Origin: Rhizobiales bacterium CCH10-E5
GTDB taxonomy: Bacteria > Pseudomonadota > Alphaproteobacteria > Rhizobiales > Beijerinckiaceae
Length of the DNA: 44,177 bases
Assembly: GCA_001556125.1 (NCBI GenBank)
Contig: LSIG01000017.1
Span: 1 to 44,177 of the forward strand
Reading direction: 5' to 3'
The position numbers and the translations under genes are program-made. Shown piece after piece: positions 24,393 through 32,526 of the stretch (position 1 is its first letter; each line of letters begins with the position of its first letter). The notes below the pieces were generated by a model that had not been told where the DNA came from, did no database searches, and saw nothing but the letters and a program-made list of their open reading frames with translations.

Positions 24393-24413
24393 TTGGCCAT
24401 ATGGTCAGGCCAA
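24393..24413. promoter_or_regulatory. Putative FCD-regulator operator
   Basis: TTGGCC (24393-24398) and GGCCAA (24408-24413) form outer arms. Inside are TGGCCATATGGTCA, a 14-base near-palindrome, and TGGTCAGGCCA, close to the TGGTC-N-GACCA pattern bound by FadR-type proteins. Located about 50 bases upstream of the regulator's GTG. Confidence 0.45.
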
Positions 24414-24533
24414 TTGACGCAGAGACAAGCATCTGCACCACCGGGTGTCAATCGCCGGAACGGAAGACCGGTCGGCCACAACGTCGGGCTGGGGAGGAAC
24501 GGGCCAGACGGCCCGGCGGCGCCATCGCCTCCC

Positions 24534-25313
24534 TCAATGGTCGGCCGCCATCACCTCGGCGCGAATTTCCTCGACAAGGCGCTCTTTCAGGGCGACGAAT
24601 TCCGGGCTGGTCTTGATCGTATAGGGCCGCGGATGCGGCAGGTCGACCGGGATGTCCGCCTTGATGCGACCGGGGCGCGCGCTCATCACCACCACGCGCG
24701 AGCCGACGAAGATCGCCTCCTCGATGTCGTGGGTGACGAAGAGCACGGTCTTGCGCTCGCGCTCCCAGATGCCGAGCAGCATCTCCTGCATCAGGGCGCG
24801 CGTCTGGTTGTCGAGCGCGCCGAAGGGCTCGTCCAGCAGCAGGATCTTGGGGTCGTTGGCGAGCGCGCGGGCGATCGCGGTGCGCTGCTGCATGCCTCCC
24901 GACAGCTGCTTGGGGAAATGGTCGACGAAGCTCGCCAGCCCGACGCGCTCGGCCCAGCCGCGGGCGATGTCGAGGCGCTCGCGCTCGGCGAGACCTTTCT
25001 CGCGCAGGCCGAAGGCGATGTTCTGGACGACGGTCAGCCAGGGGAACAGCGTGTAGCTCTGGAAGACGAAGCCACGGTCCGCACCCGGCCCGGTGACGGG
25101 GGCACCGTCGAGCATGATGCGCCCCTCGCTCGCCGTCTCGAGCCCGCCGATGATGCGCAGAAGCGTGGACTTCCCGCAGCCGGAGGGTCCCAGGATGGCG
25201 ATGAAGTCGTTGTCGCCGACGCTGAGCGAGGTCGGCATGAGGGCGCGCGTCGGCTGGCCGCCACGCTGGGGCGGGAACACCTTCCCGACATTCTCGACGA
25301 GGAGCTTGCTCAT
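24534..25313 (-). CDS. NitT/TauT-type ABC importer ATPase
   Basis: 259 residues. Energises import of a small anionic or heterocyclic solute. Walker A GPSGCGKST (about 38-46), Q-loop FVFQSYTLFPWLTV, signature LSGGMQQR (about 140), Walker B ILLLDEPFGALD and the switch His in VLFVTHDIEEA. Closest in style to SsuB/TauB/ThiZ ATPases. Third gene of a leftward operon with the binding protein and permease; the permease stop is 12 bases upstream. Confidence 0.95.
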   Translation of the reverse strand: MSKLLVENVGKVFPPQRGGQPTRALMPTSLSVGDNDFIAILGPSGCGKSTLLRIIGGLETASEGRIMLDGAPVTGPGADRGFVFQSYTLFPWLTVVQNIAFGLREKGLAERERLDIARGWAERVGLASFVDHFPKQLSGGMQQRTAIARALANDPKILLLDEPFGALDNQTRALMQEMLLGIWERERKTVLFVTHDIEEAIFVGSRVVVMSARPGRIKADIPVDLPHPRPYTIKTSPEFVALKERLVEEIRAEVMAADH

Positions 25314-25325
25314 CTTCGCGACCGA

Positions 25326-26099
25326 CTACCTTTGCGCCCACGGAAACAGGCGCTGGTTGACCGCCTTGAAGAGGAAATCCGACACCAGCCCGATCAGGCC
25401 GATGACGATGATTCCGAAGATGATCTGGCCGGTGTTCAGCAGCGCCTGGCTGTCGGTGATCATGTGGCCGATGCCGGAGGAGGAGCCGATCAGCTCGGCG
25501 ACGATGACATAGGTCCAAGCCCAGCCGAGCACGAGGCGGAAGATCTCGGCGATCTCGGGCGCCGCATTGGGCAGCAGCACGCGGCGCACCACCGAGGTGT
25601 CGGTGGCGCCCAGCGTGTAGGCGGCGTCGACCAGATCGCGCCGGATCGAGCCGACCGCCACCGCGATCATCAGGATGAGCTGAAAGACCGAGCCGATGAA
25701 GATGACGAGCAGCTTCTGCGCCTCGCCGATGCCGGCCCAGAGGATCAGCAGCGGAATGAAGGCCGAGGCCGGCAGATAGCGCGCGAAGGAGACGAACGGT
25801 TCGAGGAAGGCTTCCACCGGCTTGTAGGCGCCCATCGCGATCCCGAGAGGCAGCGCGACGAGAGCCGCCAGCACGAAGCCGCCGACGACGCGCCAGATCG
25901 TCATGCCGATGTCGAAGGCGAAGCCATACTGGAAGAGGAGATTGTACCCCTCCCGAACCATGGTGAAAGGATCGGCCAGGAACAGCTTCTGGACATAGCC
26001 GCCGAAGGTCGCGACCGACCACAGCGCCACGAAGAGCACAAAGAAGGCGACGCCATAGCCGATGCGGGCGGGCGCTGAGACCGGCTGAAGGGGTTTCAT
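25326..26099 (-). CDS. NitT/TauT-type ABC importer permease
   Basis: 257 residues with about six membrane helices. SsuC/TauC-like BPD_transp_1 domain: GMTIWRVVGGFVLAALVALPLGIAMGAYKPVEAFLEPFVSFARYLPASAFIPLLILWAGIGEAQKLLVIFIG spans the family core, and the EAA-loop equivalent reads AAYTLGATDTSVVRRVLLPNAAPEIAEIFRL. It lies 175 bases after the binding-protein gene, with a palindromic repeat between. Confidence 0.94.
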   Translation of the reverse strand: MKPLQPVSAPARIGYGVAFFVLFVALWSVATFGGYVQKLFLADPFTMVREGYNLLFQYGFAFDIGMTIWRVVGGFVLAALVALPLGIAMGAYKPVEAFLEPFVSFARYLPASAFIPLLILWAGIGEAQKLLVIFIGSVFQLILMIAVAVGSIRRDLVDAAYTLGATDTSVVRRVLLPNAAPEIAEIFRLVLGWAWTYVIVAELIGSSSGIGHMITDSQALLNTGQIIFGIIVIGLIGLVSDFLFKAVNQRLFPWAQR

Positions 26100-26118
26100 C
26101 AGTTGATGATCCGCTGCG

Positions 26119-26257
26119 TCATCCCGGGCGACCGCAGGGAGACCCGGGATCCATGCCTGAACGGCTCAGGCATGGATCCCGAATCGGTGCCGCTGCGCGG
26201 CTTGTCCGGGATGACGTCGAGGGGTGGGACCAGGATGCCCGGGCCAAGCCCGGGCAT
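26119..26257. repeat. Composite palindromic repeat inside the ABC operon
   Basis: Three nested or adjacent parts. Outer arms TCATCCCGG (from 26119) and CCGGGATGA (26206-26214). Inside, a perfect 15-base hairpin 26146-26160 / 26166-26180 with core CCATGCCTGA and a 5-base loop. Then ATGCCCGGG (26235-26243), loop CCAAG, CCCGGGCAT (26249-26257), the same family as 14777-14799 and 29051-29077. It separates binding protein from permease and may act as a stabilising or attenuating structure. Confidence 0.8.
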
Positions 26258-26274
26258 GGCACGCGGGTGTCAGC

Positions 26275-27237
26275 TCACTTACCGGCGACGTATTTCGTTT
26301 CGACGAGGCTGGCGAGGTCGGGCTTGGTCTTGATCAGGCCGATCTCGAGCAGAAGATCCGCGGCCTTGGCGGAGAAGGCCTGCCAGTCGCCGGAAAAGAA
26401 CTTCTTGTTGCCCTCGGCATCGGACCAGCGCAGGAAGCCGGCCGACTTGCCGAACTGCTCGGCGGTCTGCTTCACATCGGCGCCCATGATGCCATAGGCC
26501 TTGGCCTGGTCGGCCTTGATCATGTCCAGAGCCTCGAAATAGCTCTTGGTCAGCGCGGCCGCGGCGGCGTCGTTGGCGGCGAGGAAGGCCGGCGTGCAGC
26601 CGAAGGTGTCCATCACCATCGGGTAGTCGAGCGTGGTGGCGATGATCTTGCCTGCGTCGGGCTTCTCGCGGACGGCCGAGAGATAGGGCTCATAGGTCAT
26701 CGCCGCGTCGTTCTGGCCGGCGATGAAGGCCTGAGCGGCCGGGCCGGGCTCCATGTTGACCACGGTCACGTCCTTCACGGACATGCCGTTCTCCTTCAGG
26801 AACCAGGCCAGCGCGAAATAGGGCGAGGTTCCCGGCGCCGAGGCCGCGACGGTCTTGCCCTTGAGATCCTTGATCGAACCGATGGCGGCGCGCGTCACCA
26901 TGCCGTCGGCGCCGTAGCTCTTGTCGAGCTGGAAAATCTGCTTGGTCTTCACGCCCGCGCCGTCCCAGACGATCCAGGTCTCGACCGTGGTCGCCGCGCA
27001 CTGGATGTCGCCGGAGGCGATGGCGAGGTGGCGATCCTTCTGCGGGATCTTCTTGATCGTGACGTCGAGGCCGTTCTTGGCGAAGATCCCGGCCTCCTTG
27101 GCGAGGACGAGCGGCGCGAAGCCGGTCCAGCCCGAAATGCCGATGCTGACCTTGGTCTGCGCCTGCGCGCCGCCGGTGGCCAGCGCCGCCGCGAGACCGA
27201 GACCCGCGACCGTTCCCCAACGCTTCAAACCTGTCAT
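26275..27237 (-). CDS. NitT/TauT-type ABC substrate-binding protein
   Basis: 320 residues from the ATG at 27237; the longer reading lacks a signal. Sec signal MTGLKRWGTVAGLGLAAALATGGAQAQ, cleavage near residue 26. NMT1/SsuA-like fold: VSIGISGWTGFAPLVLAKEAGIFAKNGLDVTIKKIPQ, SGDIQCAATTVETWIVW, DLKGKTVAASAPGTSPYFALAWFLKENG, and GQNDAAMTYEPYLSAV, a hinge pattern of the family. Ligands of this family include taurine, sulfonates, pyrimidine precursors and riboflavin; none can be chosen here. A HutC-like palindrome lies about 105 bases upstream, hinting at control by histidine or urocanate. Confidence 0.92.
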   Translation of the reverse strand: MTGLKRWGTVAGLGLAAALATGGAQAQTKVSIGISGWTGFAPLVLAKEAGIFAKNGLDVTIKKIPQKDRHLAIASGDIQCAATTVETWIVWDGAGVKTKQIFQLDKSYGADGMVTRAAIGSIKDLKGKTVAASAPGTSPYFALAWFLKENGMSVKDVTVVNMEPGPAAQAFIAGQNDAAMTYEPYLSAVREKPDAGKIIATTLDYPMVMDTFGCTPAFLAANDAAAAALTKSYFEALDMIKADQAKAYGIMGADVKQTAEQFGKSAGFLRWSDAEGNKKFFSGDWQAFSAKAADLLLEIGLIKTKPDLASLVETKYVAGK

Positions 27238-27340
27238 GACGGAACCTTCCCCTGTTGTGATGTCCGACCCAATGCGCGAGGGCGGAAACCCATCGCAGCG
27301 CATGGCGACGCCGGATGCAACCTTCGTTCCAGACGAGGTT

Positions 27341-27355
27341 AAATGCATATGCAAA
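27341..27355. promoter_or_regulatory. HutC-like palindrome upstream of ABC operon
   Basis: AAATGCATATGCAAA, with TGCATATGCA as perfect core. It matches hut operator 2 (ATTTGCATATGCAATT) over TTTGCATATGCA when read on the other strand. It sits in the 247-base divergent region between the ABC binding protein and the ThDP enzyme. HutC binding is inference. Confidence 0.4.
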
Positions 27356-27484
27356 TCCGTCAAGCGGTCGATCACCGCGGCTGGGGACAGCGATGACATT
27401 CTCTCGTTTGACAGGATCGGGAACATCCCCTCCCCTGTGCGTCCCTTCGACGACCCTCTTCTTCTTTTCCGTGGGATACTCCGA

Positions 27485-29038
27485 ATGAACGGTGCCGACC
27501 GCCTCTGCGACACGCTGCTCGTCAATGGCGTGGATGTCTGCTTCGCCAATCCCGGCACCTCCGAGATGCATTTCGTGGCAGCGCTCGACCGCAAGCCGGA
27601 AATGCGCTGCGTGCTCGGCCTGTTCGAGGGCGTGGTGACGGGCGCCGCCGACGGCTATGCGCGCATGGCGGACAAACCGGCGGCGACGCTGCTGCATTGC
27701 GGGCCGGGCATGGCGAATGCGCTCGCCAACATGCACAACGCCCGCCGGGCCTGGACCCCGATGATCAACGTCGTCGGCGATCACGCCACCTATCACCTCG
27801 TCAACGACGCACCGCTGACCAGCGACATCGAGAGCCTGGCGCGACCGATGTCGCACTACGTGCACCGGATCGCGACGCCGGAGGATGTCGGGCCTGCGAT
27901 CGGCGAAGCCTATGCGGCGGCGATGTCGCTGCCGGGCGTCGCGACCGTGATCCTGCCCGGCGACTGCGCCTGGGGCTCGGTCGAGCCGGCCGAGGTCAAG
28001 GCGACGCCGGTGCCGGCCTTCCGGACGGTCGGCAGCGATACCATCCGCGAGGTCGCGGCCGCGCTGCGCAAACATGGCTCGCGCGCCGCGCTGATGATGA
28101 CCGGCGCGTCGCTGCGCGCCGGAGCGCTCGAGACCGCGGCGCGCATCTGCGCGGCGACCGGCTGCAAGATGTACGGGCAGATGTCGAACGGGCGCATCGA
28201 GCGTGGCGCCGGTCGCGTCGCGATCCCCAAGGTGTTCTACCCCGTCGACATGGCTCTGGAGCAGCTGAAGGACGTCGACCTGCTGGTTCTGGTCGGCGCG
28301 CAGATCCCGGTCGGCTTCTTCGCCTATCCGGGCAAGCCAGGCCGCCTCATCCATGACGGCTGCACCGTGACCACGCTGGGCAAGATGGGCGACGACCTCG
28401 TCGGCGCGCTCGATGCGCTGGCGGAGGAGACCGGCGCCGCCAAGATCGAGCCCGCTTTCATCGCCAAGGCGCAGACCGAGACGGCGTTGCCGACGGGTGA
28501 CCTCGACGCCGACAAGGTCTGCACCATCGTGGCGCGGCTGCTTCCCGAGAACGCGATCATCTGCGACGAGTCGGTCTCGTCCGGCCGCGTCTTCTACCAG
28601 CAGTGCCACAACGCGCCGCAGCACGATTATCTGCAGCTCACGGGCGGCGCGATCGGCGAGGGCATCCCGATGTGCGTCGGCGCGGCGGTGGCCTGCCCCG
28701 ACCGCAAGGTCATCGGCATGCAGGCCGACGGGTCGGGCATGTACACTGTCCAGGGCCTGTGGACGCAGGCGCGCGAGAACCTCGATATCGTCACGGTCGT
28801 CTTCGCCAACCGGACCTATGCGATCCTGCATGGCGAGATGCGCGCCGTCGGCGTCAATGATTTCGGCCGCAACGCAACGTTGATGCTTAATCTCGACGAG
28901 CCGGCGCTGGACTGGGTGTCGATGGCGCGCGGCATGGGCGTGGAAGCGGCGCGCGCCACCACCGCCGAGGAGTTCACCAAGCTCTTCAAGGGCGCGCTCG
29001 GCCGGAAGGGGCCGTTCCTGATCGAGGCGGTGATCTGA
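27485..29038 (+). CDS. ThDP-dependent acetolactate-synthase-like enzyme
   Basis: 517 residues from the ATG at 27485. Three-domain thiamine-diphosphate enzyme of the acetolactate synthase/benzoylformate decarboxylase superfamily, shorter than true IlvB (about 570). N-domain: NPGTSEMHFVAALD and the ThDP-activating Glu in GLFEGVVTGAADGYARM (about residue 50). Middle domain 190-320. C-domain: LTGGAIGEGIPMCVGAAVACPDRKVIGMQADGSGMYTVQGLWTQARENLDIVTVVFANRTYAIL contains the Mg/ThDP motif (GADGS...N equivalent). No regulatory IlvN-type subunit is adjacent, so a catabolic 2-oxoacid decarboxylase or synthase is more likely than isoleucine synthesis. Divergent from the ABC importer. Confidence 0.85.
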   Translation: MNGADRLCDTLLVNGVDVCFANPGTSEMHFVAALDRKPEMRCVLGLFEGVVTGAADGYARMADKPAATLLHCGPGMANALANMHNARRAWTPMINVVGDHATYHLVNDAPLTSDIESLARPMSHYVHRIATPEDVGPAIGEAYAAAMSLPGVATVILPGDCAWGSVEPAEVKATPVPAFRTVGSDTIREVAAALRKHGSRAALMMTGASLRAGALETAARICAATGCKMYGQMSNGRIERGAGRVAIPKVFYPVDMALEQLKDVDLLVLVGAQIPVGFFAYPGKPGRLIHDGCTVTTLGKMGDDLVGALDALAEETGAAKIEPAFIAKAQTETALPTGDLDADKVCTIVARLLPENAIICDESVSSGRVFYQQCHNAPQHDYLQLTGGAIGEGIPMCVGAAVACPDRKVIGMQADGSGMYTVQGLWTQARENLDIVTVVFANRTYAILHGEMRAVGVNDFGRNATLMLNLDEPALDWVSMARGMGVEAARATTAEEFTKLFKGALGRKGPFLIEAVI

Positions 29039-29050
29039 GACGCACGCCTG

Positions 29051-29077
29051 TCATGGTCGGGTCGAGCCCGACCATGA
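29051..29077. repeat. Palindromic repeat between converging genes
   Basis: TCATGGTCGGG (29051-29061), loop TCGAG, CCCGACCATGA (29067-29077), perfect 11-base arms. Same CGGG-loop-CCCG family as 14777-14799 and 26235-26257. It lies between the ThDP enzyme stop and the HDAC-like stop and may act as a bidirectional terminator. Confidence 0.8.
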
Positions 29078-29086
29078 CGCGGCTGG

Positions 29087-30133
29087 CTAACCCTTGAACC
29101 CGCCGAGGAACGCGTCGAGGCACTCGCCGATCGCCTCGATCGCGTAGCCGCCCTCCTGCACCACCAGCGTCGGCAGGCCGAAGCCCTTCACCTTGCTGGC
29201 GATGGTGCCGAAATCGGCGGCGTCGAGCTTCAGCACGCCAATGGGATCATCCTTGTGGGCGTCGTAGCCGAGCGCGACGATGACGACATCCGCGCCGAAG
29301 GCCTTGATCGCCTCGCCCGCCTTGTCGACGGCCGCGGCCATCTCGGCGCCACCGGCTCCATGCGGCAGCGGCAGGTTGAGGTTGAAGCCCTCGCCCGGCC
29401 CATTGCCGCGCTCGTCCTCATAGCCCGTGTAGAAGGGGTAGTAGTTCGACGGGTCGGCATGGACCGAGATCGTCAGGACGTCGTCGCGGCGGTAGAAGAT
29501 CTGCTGCGTCCCGTCGCCGTGGTGGGCGTCGACGTCGAGGATCGCGACCTTGCCGAACTTCGAGCGCAGGCGCTGGGCCGCGATGGCGGTGTTGTTGAGA
29601 TAGCAGAAGCCGCTGGCACGGTCGGCCCGGGCGTGGTGGCCCGAGGGGCGGCAGAGCGAATAGACGGCGCGCTCGCCGGCGATGACGGCATCGGCGGCGG
29701 TCACTGCCGTCTCGGCCGAGAGCAGCGTCGAGCGCCAGCAGTGCTCGCCGATCGGCACCGACATGTCGCCGAGATACCAGCCGAGCTGGCCGATGAAGCC
29801 GGTGGGACGGCAGGGCGGTCGGACGTCTTCCTCCGGGCGCCCGCTCCAATAGGGGAAGGTGCTCGGCCAGACTTCCGGCCCCCGCTCCGCCGGCAGGTCC
29901 TGCCAGCGCTCCCAGGCCGTCTCGAGGAATTGGACGAAGCCGGCATCGTGGATCGCCAGCACCGGCTCCTTGCCATGGGCGGCCGGCCGCTCGGGCGCGA
30001 TGCCGTGCCGCGCCAGCGCCGCCAGCAGCCGCGCGGTGCGCTCCGGCAGATCCTTCGGTGCGACGACCGCACCGAAACGCAGATACTGCTTGGGATCGTG
30101 CATCGACTGGTCGGGATGATAGAAGGCGCGCAT
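29087..30133 (-). CDS. Acetylpolyamine amidohydrolase / HDAC-like deacetylase
   Basis: 348 residues, the size of bacterial class II HDAC relatives such as the acetylpolyamine amidohydrolase of Mycoplana. Zinc-dependent removal of acetyl groups from small amines or lysines in the cytoplasm. Catalytic tandem His in SLCRPSGHHARADRASGFCYLNN (about residues 165-175), zinc ligands Asp and His in AILDVDAHHGDGTQQIF (about 200), third ligand Asp in VALGYDAHKDDP (about 290) and catalytic Tyr in VVQEGGYAIE. The start MRAFYHPDQSMHDPKQYLRFG matches the polyamine-specific branch, including an insertion with GWYLGDMSVPIGEH. No polyamine uptake genes are certain nearby. Confidence 0.9.
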   Translation of the reverse strand: MRAFYHPDQSMHDPKQYLRFGAVVAPKDLPERTARLLAALARHGIAPERPAAHGKEPVLAIHDAGFVQFLETAWERWQDLPAERGPEVWPSTFPYWSGRPEEDVRPPCRPTGFIGQLGWYLGDMSVPIGEHCWRSTLLSAETAVTAADAVIAGERAVYSLCRPSGHHARADRASGFCYLNNTAIAAQRLRSKFGKVAILDVDAHHGDGTQQIFYRRDDVLTISVHADPSNYYPFYTGYEDERGNGPGEGFNLNLPLPHGAGGAEMAAAVDKAGEAIKAFGADVVIVALGYDAHKDDPIGVLKLDAADFGTIASKVKGFGLPTLVVQEGGYAIEAIGECLDAFLGGFKG

Positions 30134-30207
30134 GGGTCGACAGGTCTCCGGGGACGGGCCGGTCGCGGCCCGAATGCCGCGAGGCTAGCAAAGCCTGCGC
30201 CGCGGTG

Positions 30208-32526
30208 TCAGGCGGGAACGACGCCGCCCTGCCCTGCGTCGGCAGCGGGCCGCAAATCCGGCTTCGCCAGCAGCGTCGGCACATCCCGCGCCGCGACGGC
30301 CGGCGCATAGAGAAATCCCTGGCCGAAGCAGCAGCGATGCGCGCGCAGGAACTCCTGCTGCGGCAGCGTCTCGATGCCCTCGGCGACGACATCCAGCCCG
30401 AGTTCAGCCGTGAGCGCGACCACGGCGCGGACGATCGCCGCATCTTCGCCCTGCTCGCCGATGCGGGCGACGAAGGAGCGGTCGATCTTGACGACATCGA
30501 CCGGGAAGCGTCGCAGATGGGTGAGCGAGGCGTAGCCGGTGCCGAAATCGTCCAGCGCCACGCTGATGCCGGCGCCTCGCAGCCGGTGCAGGGCGGGGCC
30601 GGCCTGATCGCCCTGCCGCGTCAGCAGGACGTTCTCCGTGACCTCGACCCCGAACTGGGTCGGTGGGAGCCCCGCACTGCGCAACCGCTCGAGCAGCCCG
30701 TCCGCAAACAGCGGGTCGCGGAACACGCCCGGTGCGAGATTGAGCCACACCCGCGGGACGGTCACGCCCGCGTCGCGCCAATGGCGGCAGTCAGCCAGCA
30801 CTTGGCGGAGCACCGCCTCGCCGATCTGTCGCGCGGTCTCTGGATCCTGCAGCGCCAGCAGGAAGGCCCCGGCCGGCAGGATGCCGCGCTCGGGATGGTC
30901 CCAGCGCGCCAGCACCTCCAGCCCGTCCACCGCGCCGCTGCCGAGATCGATCTGGGGCTGGTAGAAGGGCAGGATCCGCCCCTGGGCCACGGCCTCCGAG
31001 ATTGCGCCGCAAATCTCCACCCGCGCATTCATGGCCTCGCGCATCGCCGGCTCATACGCCACCGCCATGTTCCGGCCGAGCGCCTTGGCGCGGTAGAGGG
31101 CGAGATCGGCATCCTTGAGCAGTTCGCCCGCCTCGTCATGGTGCTGGGGCGCCAGCGCGAAGCCGATGCTCGCCCGCATCGGACCCGCAATCGCGAGATC
31201 CGGCAGGGACCTTTGCAGAGCCTGGAGCAGATGGCGGGCCTTGGCCGCCGCCGTCTCCGGACCCGGCGGGAGCGGCGCCACGACCACGAATTCATCGCCG
31301 CCGAGCCGCGCCACCCTGTCCCCCGGCGCCAGAGCCGCGGTCAACAGTTCTCCGACACTGACCAGAAGCCTGTCGCCAACATCATGCCCGAGCGTGTCGT
31401 TGATCGACTTGAAGTCATCGAGATCGATGAGGAAGACGGCGACGCATCCCTCGCCGCGCCGGGCGAGCGCCTCCGTCAGCACGTCCTGGAACATCAGCCG
31501 GTTGGGCAGGCCCGTCAGCGCATCATGCGTCGCCTGCCAGCGCATCTGGGCTGCGGCGGCGTTGCGCTCGGTGACATCGACGATGCCGGCGGCGAAGCCT
31601 TGGCCCTGGCCGACCGGCACCGAGGCCGCCGTGATGACGGCCTCGCGCATTCGGCCCTGCCCGTCCCGCAGCGAGACCTCGAGCGCCTCGATCCGTCCTT
31701 GCTCGCGCAAGGCGGCAAGCGCCCGGCGGCGATCCTCGATACCGAGGCTGTTCCCGATCGAGCGGCCGGCGAGATCGTCCGCGCCCGGCGCGCCGAGATA
31801 GCGGATCGCTGCCTCGTTGGCGCGCAGATAGCGGCCATCGTCGACCGCGGTGACGACGAGCGGAATCGGCACGGCCATGAAGACGCGTTCCAGAAGGGCC
31901 TGGCTCGCCTCCAGCGCCTCGCGCGCCGTGCGCTCGGACCGGGTCGCGAGCCATTCGAGCCGGCGCAGGCGGTTGGCATGAATGACGACGAGGCTGAGCG
32001 CGAAGTTCAGCATGACGAGCACCAGCACGAGGCCGAGCAGCGTCGAGGGATAGGGGCCGCGCCCGAGATAGCCCACCAGCATCAGCACGCTCGCGCCCAT
32101 CCCCATGAGCAGGGTGAAGCGGAACGGCGTCGGTGCGACGAGGTAGAAGATCGACGGCAGCAGAAGTACCACGAACAGCGCCAGATCGCTGCGCGAGCTG
32201 ACGAGGAAGGCGACCGCCACGGCCGTGGTCGCTTGCCAGAGCAGTGTCGCTCCAAGGGTGCGGCCGACGCCGGTCGCACGCCGGACCAGCAGGAAGCAGA
32301 TCAGCGAGAAGGCGACGACGCAGAGCCGAGCCGGCACGGCCACGAAAAAATGCGGCGTCCCTGCGAAGCGCCAGTCGCTCACCAGAAACAGCGTGTTGAG
32401 CACCGCCGAGAGCAGGAACAGCAGCCGGCATTGCCGGAGCGTCTCATCCAGACGGGCAGCCGTGAAGGCGTGCTCCATGGCGGCATCGCGAAACTCGCCG
32501 CCGAACTTCAGTCTATCCCCACCCAT
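30208..32526 (-). CDS. Membrane GGDEF-EAL cyclic-di-GMP protein with PAS domain
   Basis: 772 residues. Residues 30-190 contain about six membrane helices, forming a sensor module I do not recognise. A PAS-like domain follows (about 210-325, LERVFMAVPIPLVVTAVDDGRYLRANEAA to IVDVTERN). The GGDEF domain has DALTGLPNR, LIDLDDFKSIND and intact GGDEF at about residue 408; the inhibitory RxxD site is absent (APGD). The EAL domain shows EVLARW at about 535 in place of EAL, then LNLAP, DDFGTGYASL at about 658, KIDRSFV and VVAEGIET, so a working phosphodiesterase is likely. Both activities look intact. Transcribed alone. Confidence 0.93.
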   Translation of the reverse strand: MGGDRLKFGGEFRDAAMEHAFTAARLDETLRQCRLLFLLSAVLNTLFLVSDWRFAGTPHFFVAVPARLCVVAFSLICFLLVRRATGVGRTLGATLLWQATTAVAVAFLVSSRSDLALFVVLLLPSIFYLVAPTPFRFTLLMGMGASVLMLVGYLGRGPYPSTLLGLVLVLVMLNFALSLVVIHANRLRRLEWLATRSERTAREALEASQALLERVFMAVPIPLVVTAVDDGRYLRANEAAIRYLGAPGADDLAGRSIGNSLGIEDRRRALAALREQGRIEALEVSLRDGQGRMREAVITAASVPVGQGQGFAAGIVDVTERNAAAAQMRWQATHDALTGLPNRLMFQDVLTEALARRGEGCVAVFLIDLDDFKSINDTLGHDVGDRLLVSVGELLTAALAPGDRVARLGGDEFVVVAPLPPGPETAAAKARHLLQALQRSLPDLAIAGPMRASIGFALAPQHHDEAGELLKDADLALYRAKALGRNMAVAYEPAMREAMNARVEICGAISEAVAQGRILPFYQPQIDLGSGAVDGLEVLARWDHPERGILPAGAFLLALQDPETARQIGEAVLRQVLADCRHWRDAGVTVPRVWLNLAPGVFRDPLFADGLLERLRSAGLPPTQFGVEVTENVLLTRQGDQAGPALHRLRGAGISVALDDFGTGYASLTHLRRFPVDVVKIDRSFVARIGEQGEDAAIVRAVVALTAELGLDVVAEGIETLPQQEFLRAHRCCFGQGFLYAPAVAARDVPTLLAKPDLRPAADAGQGGVVPA

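Noticed and set aside
24282..26078. 598-codon rightward open frame opposite the ABC ATPase and permease genes
   Set aside because: Its translation is rich in Asp, Gly, Arg and His runs without domains; it mirrors real leftward genes with full family motifs. Typical high-GC antisense shadow.
27418..27446. Strong sigma-70 promoter for the ThDP enzyme starting from TTGACA at 27408-27413
   Set aside because: The -35 box is perfect, but the bases at -10 spacing are TCCCCT, unlike a -10 box, so I did not annotate it.
26690..28831. 713-codon leftward open frame across the ABC binding protein start and ThDP enzyme
   Set aside because: It overlaps two well-supported genes in another frame or strand and would include their divergent promoter region.
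29087..30133. HDAC-like gene as evidence of horizontal transfer from eukaryotes
   Set aside because: Its motifs match the bacterial acetylpolyamine amidohydrolase branch and its base composition is like its neighbours.
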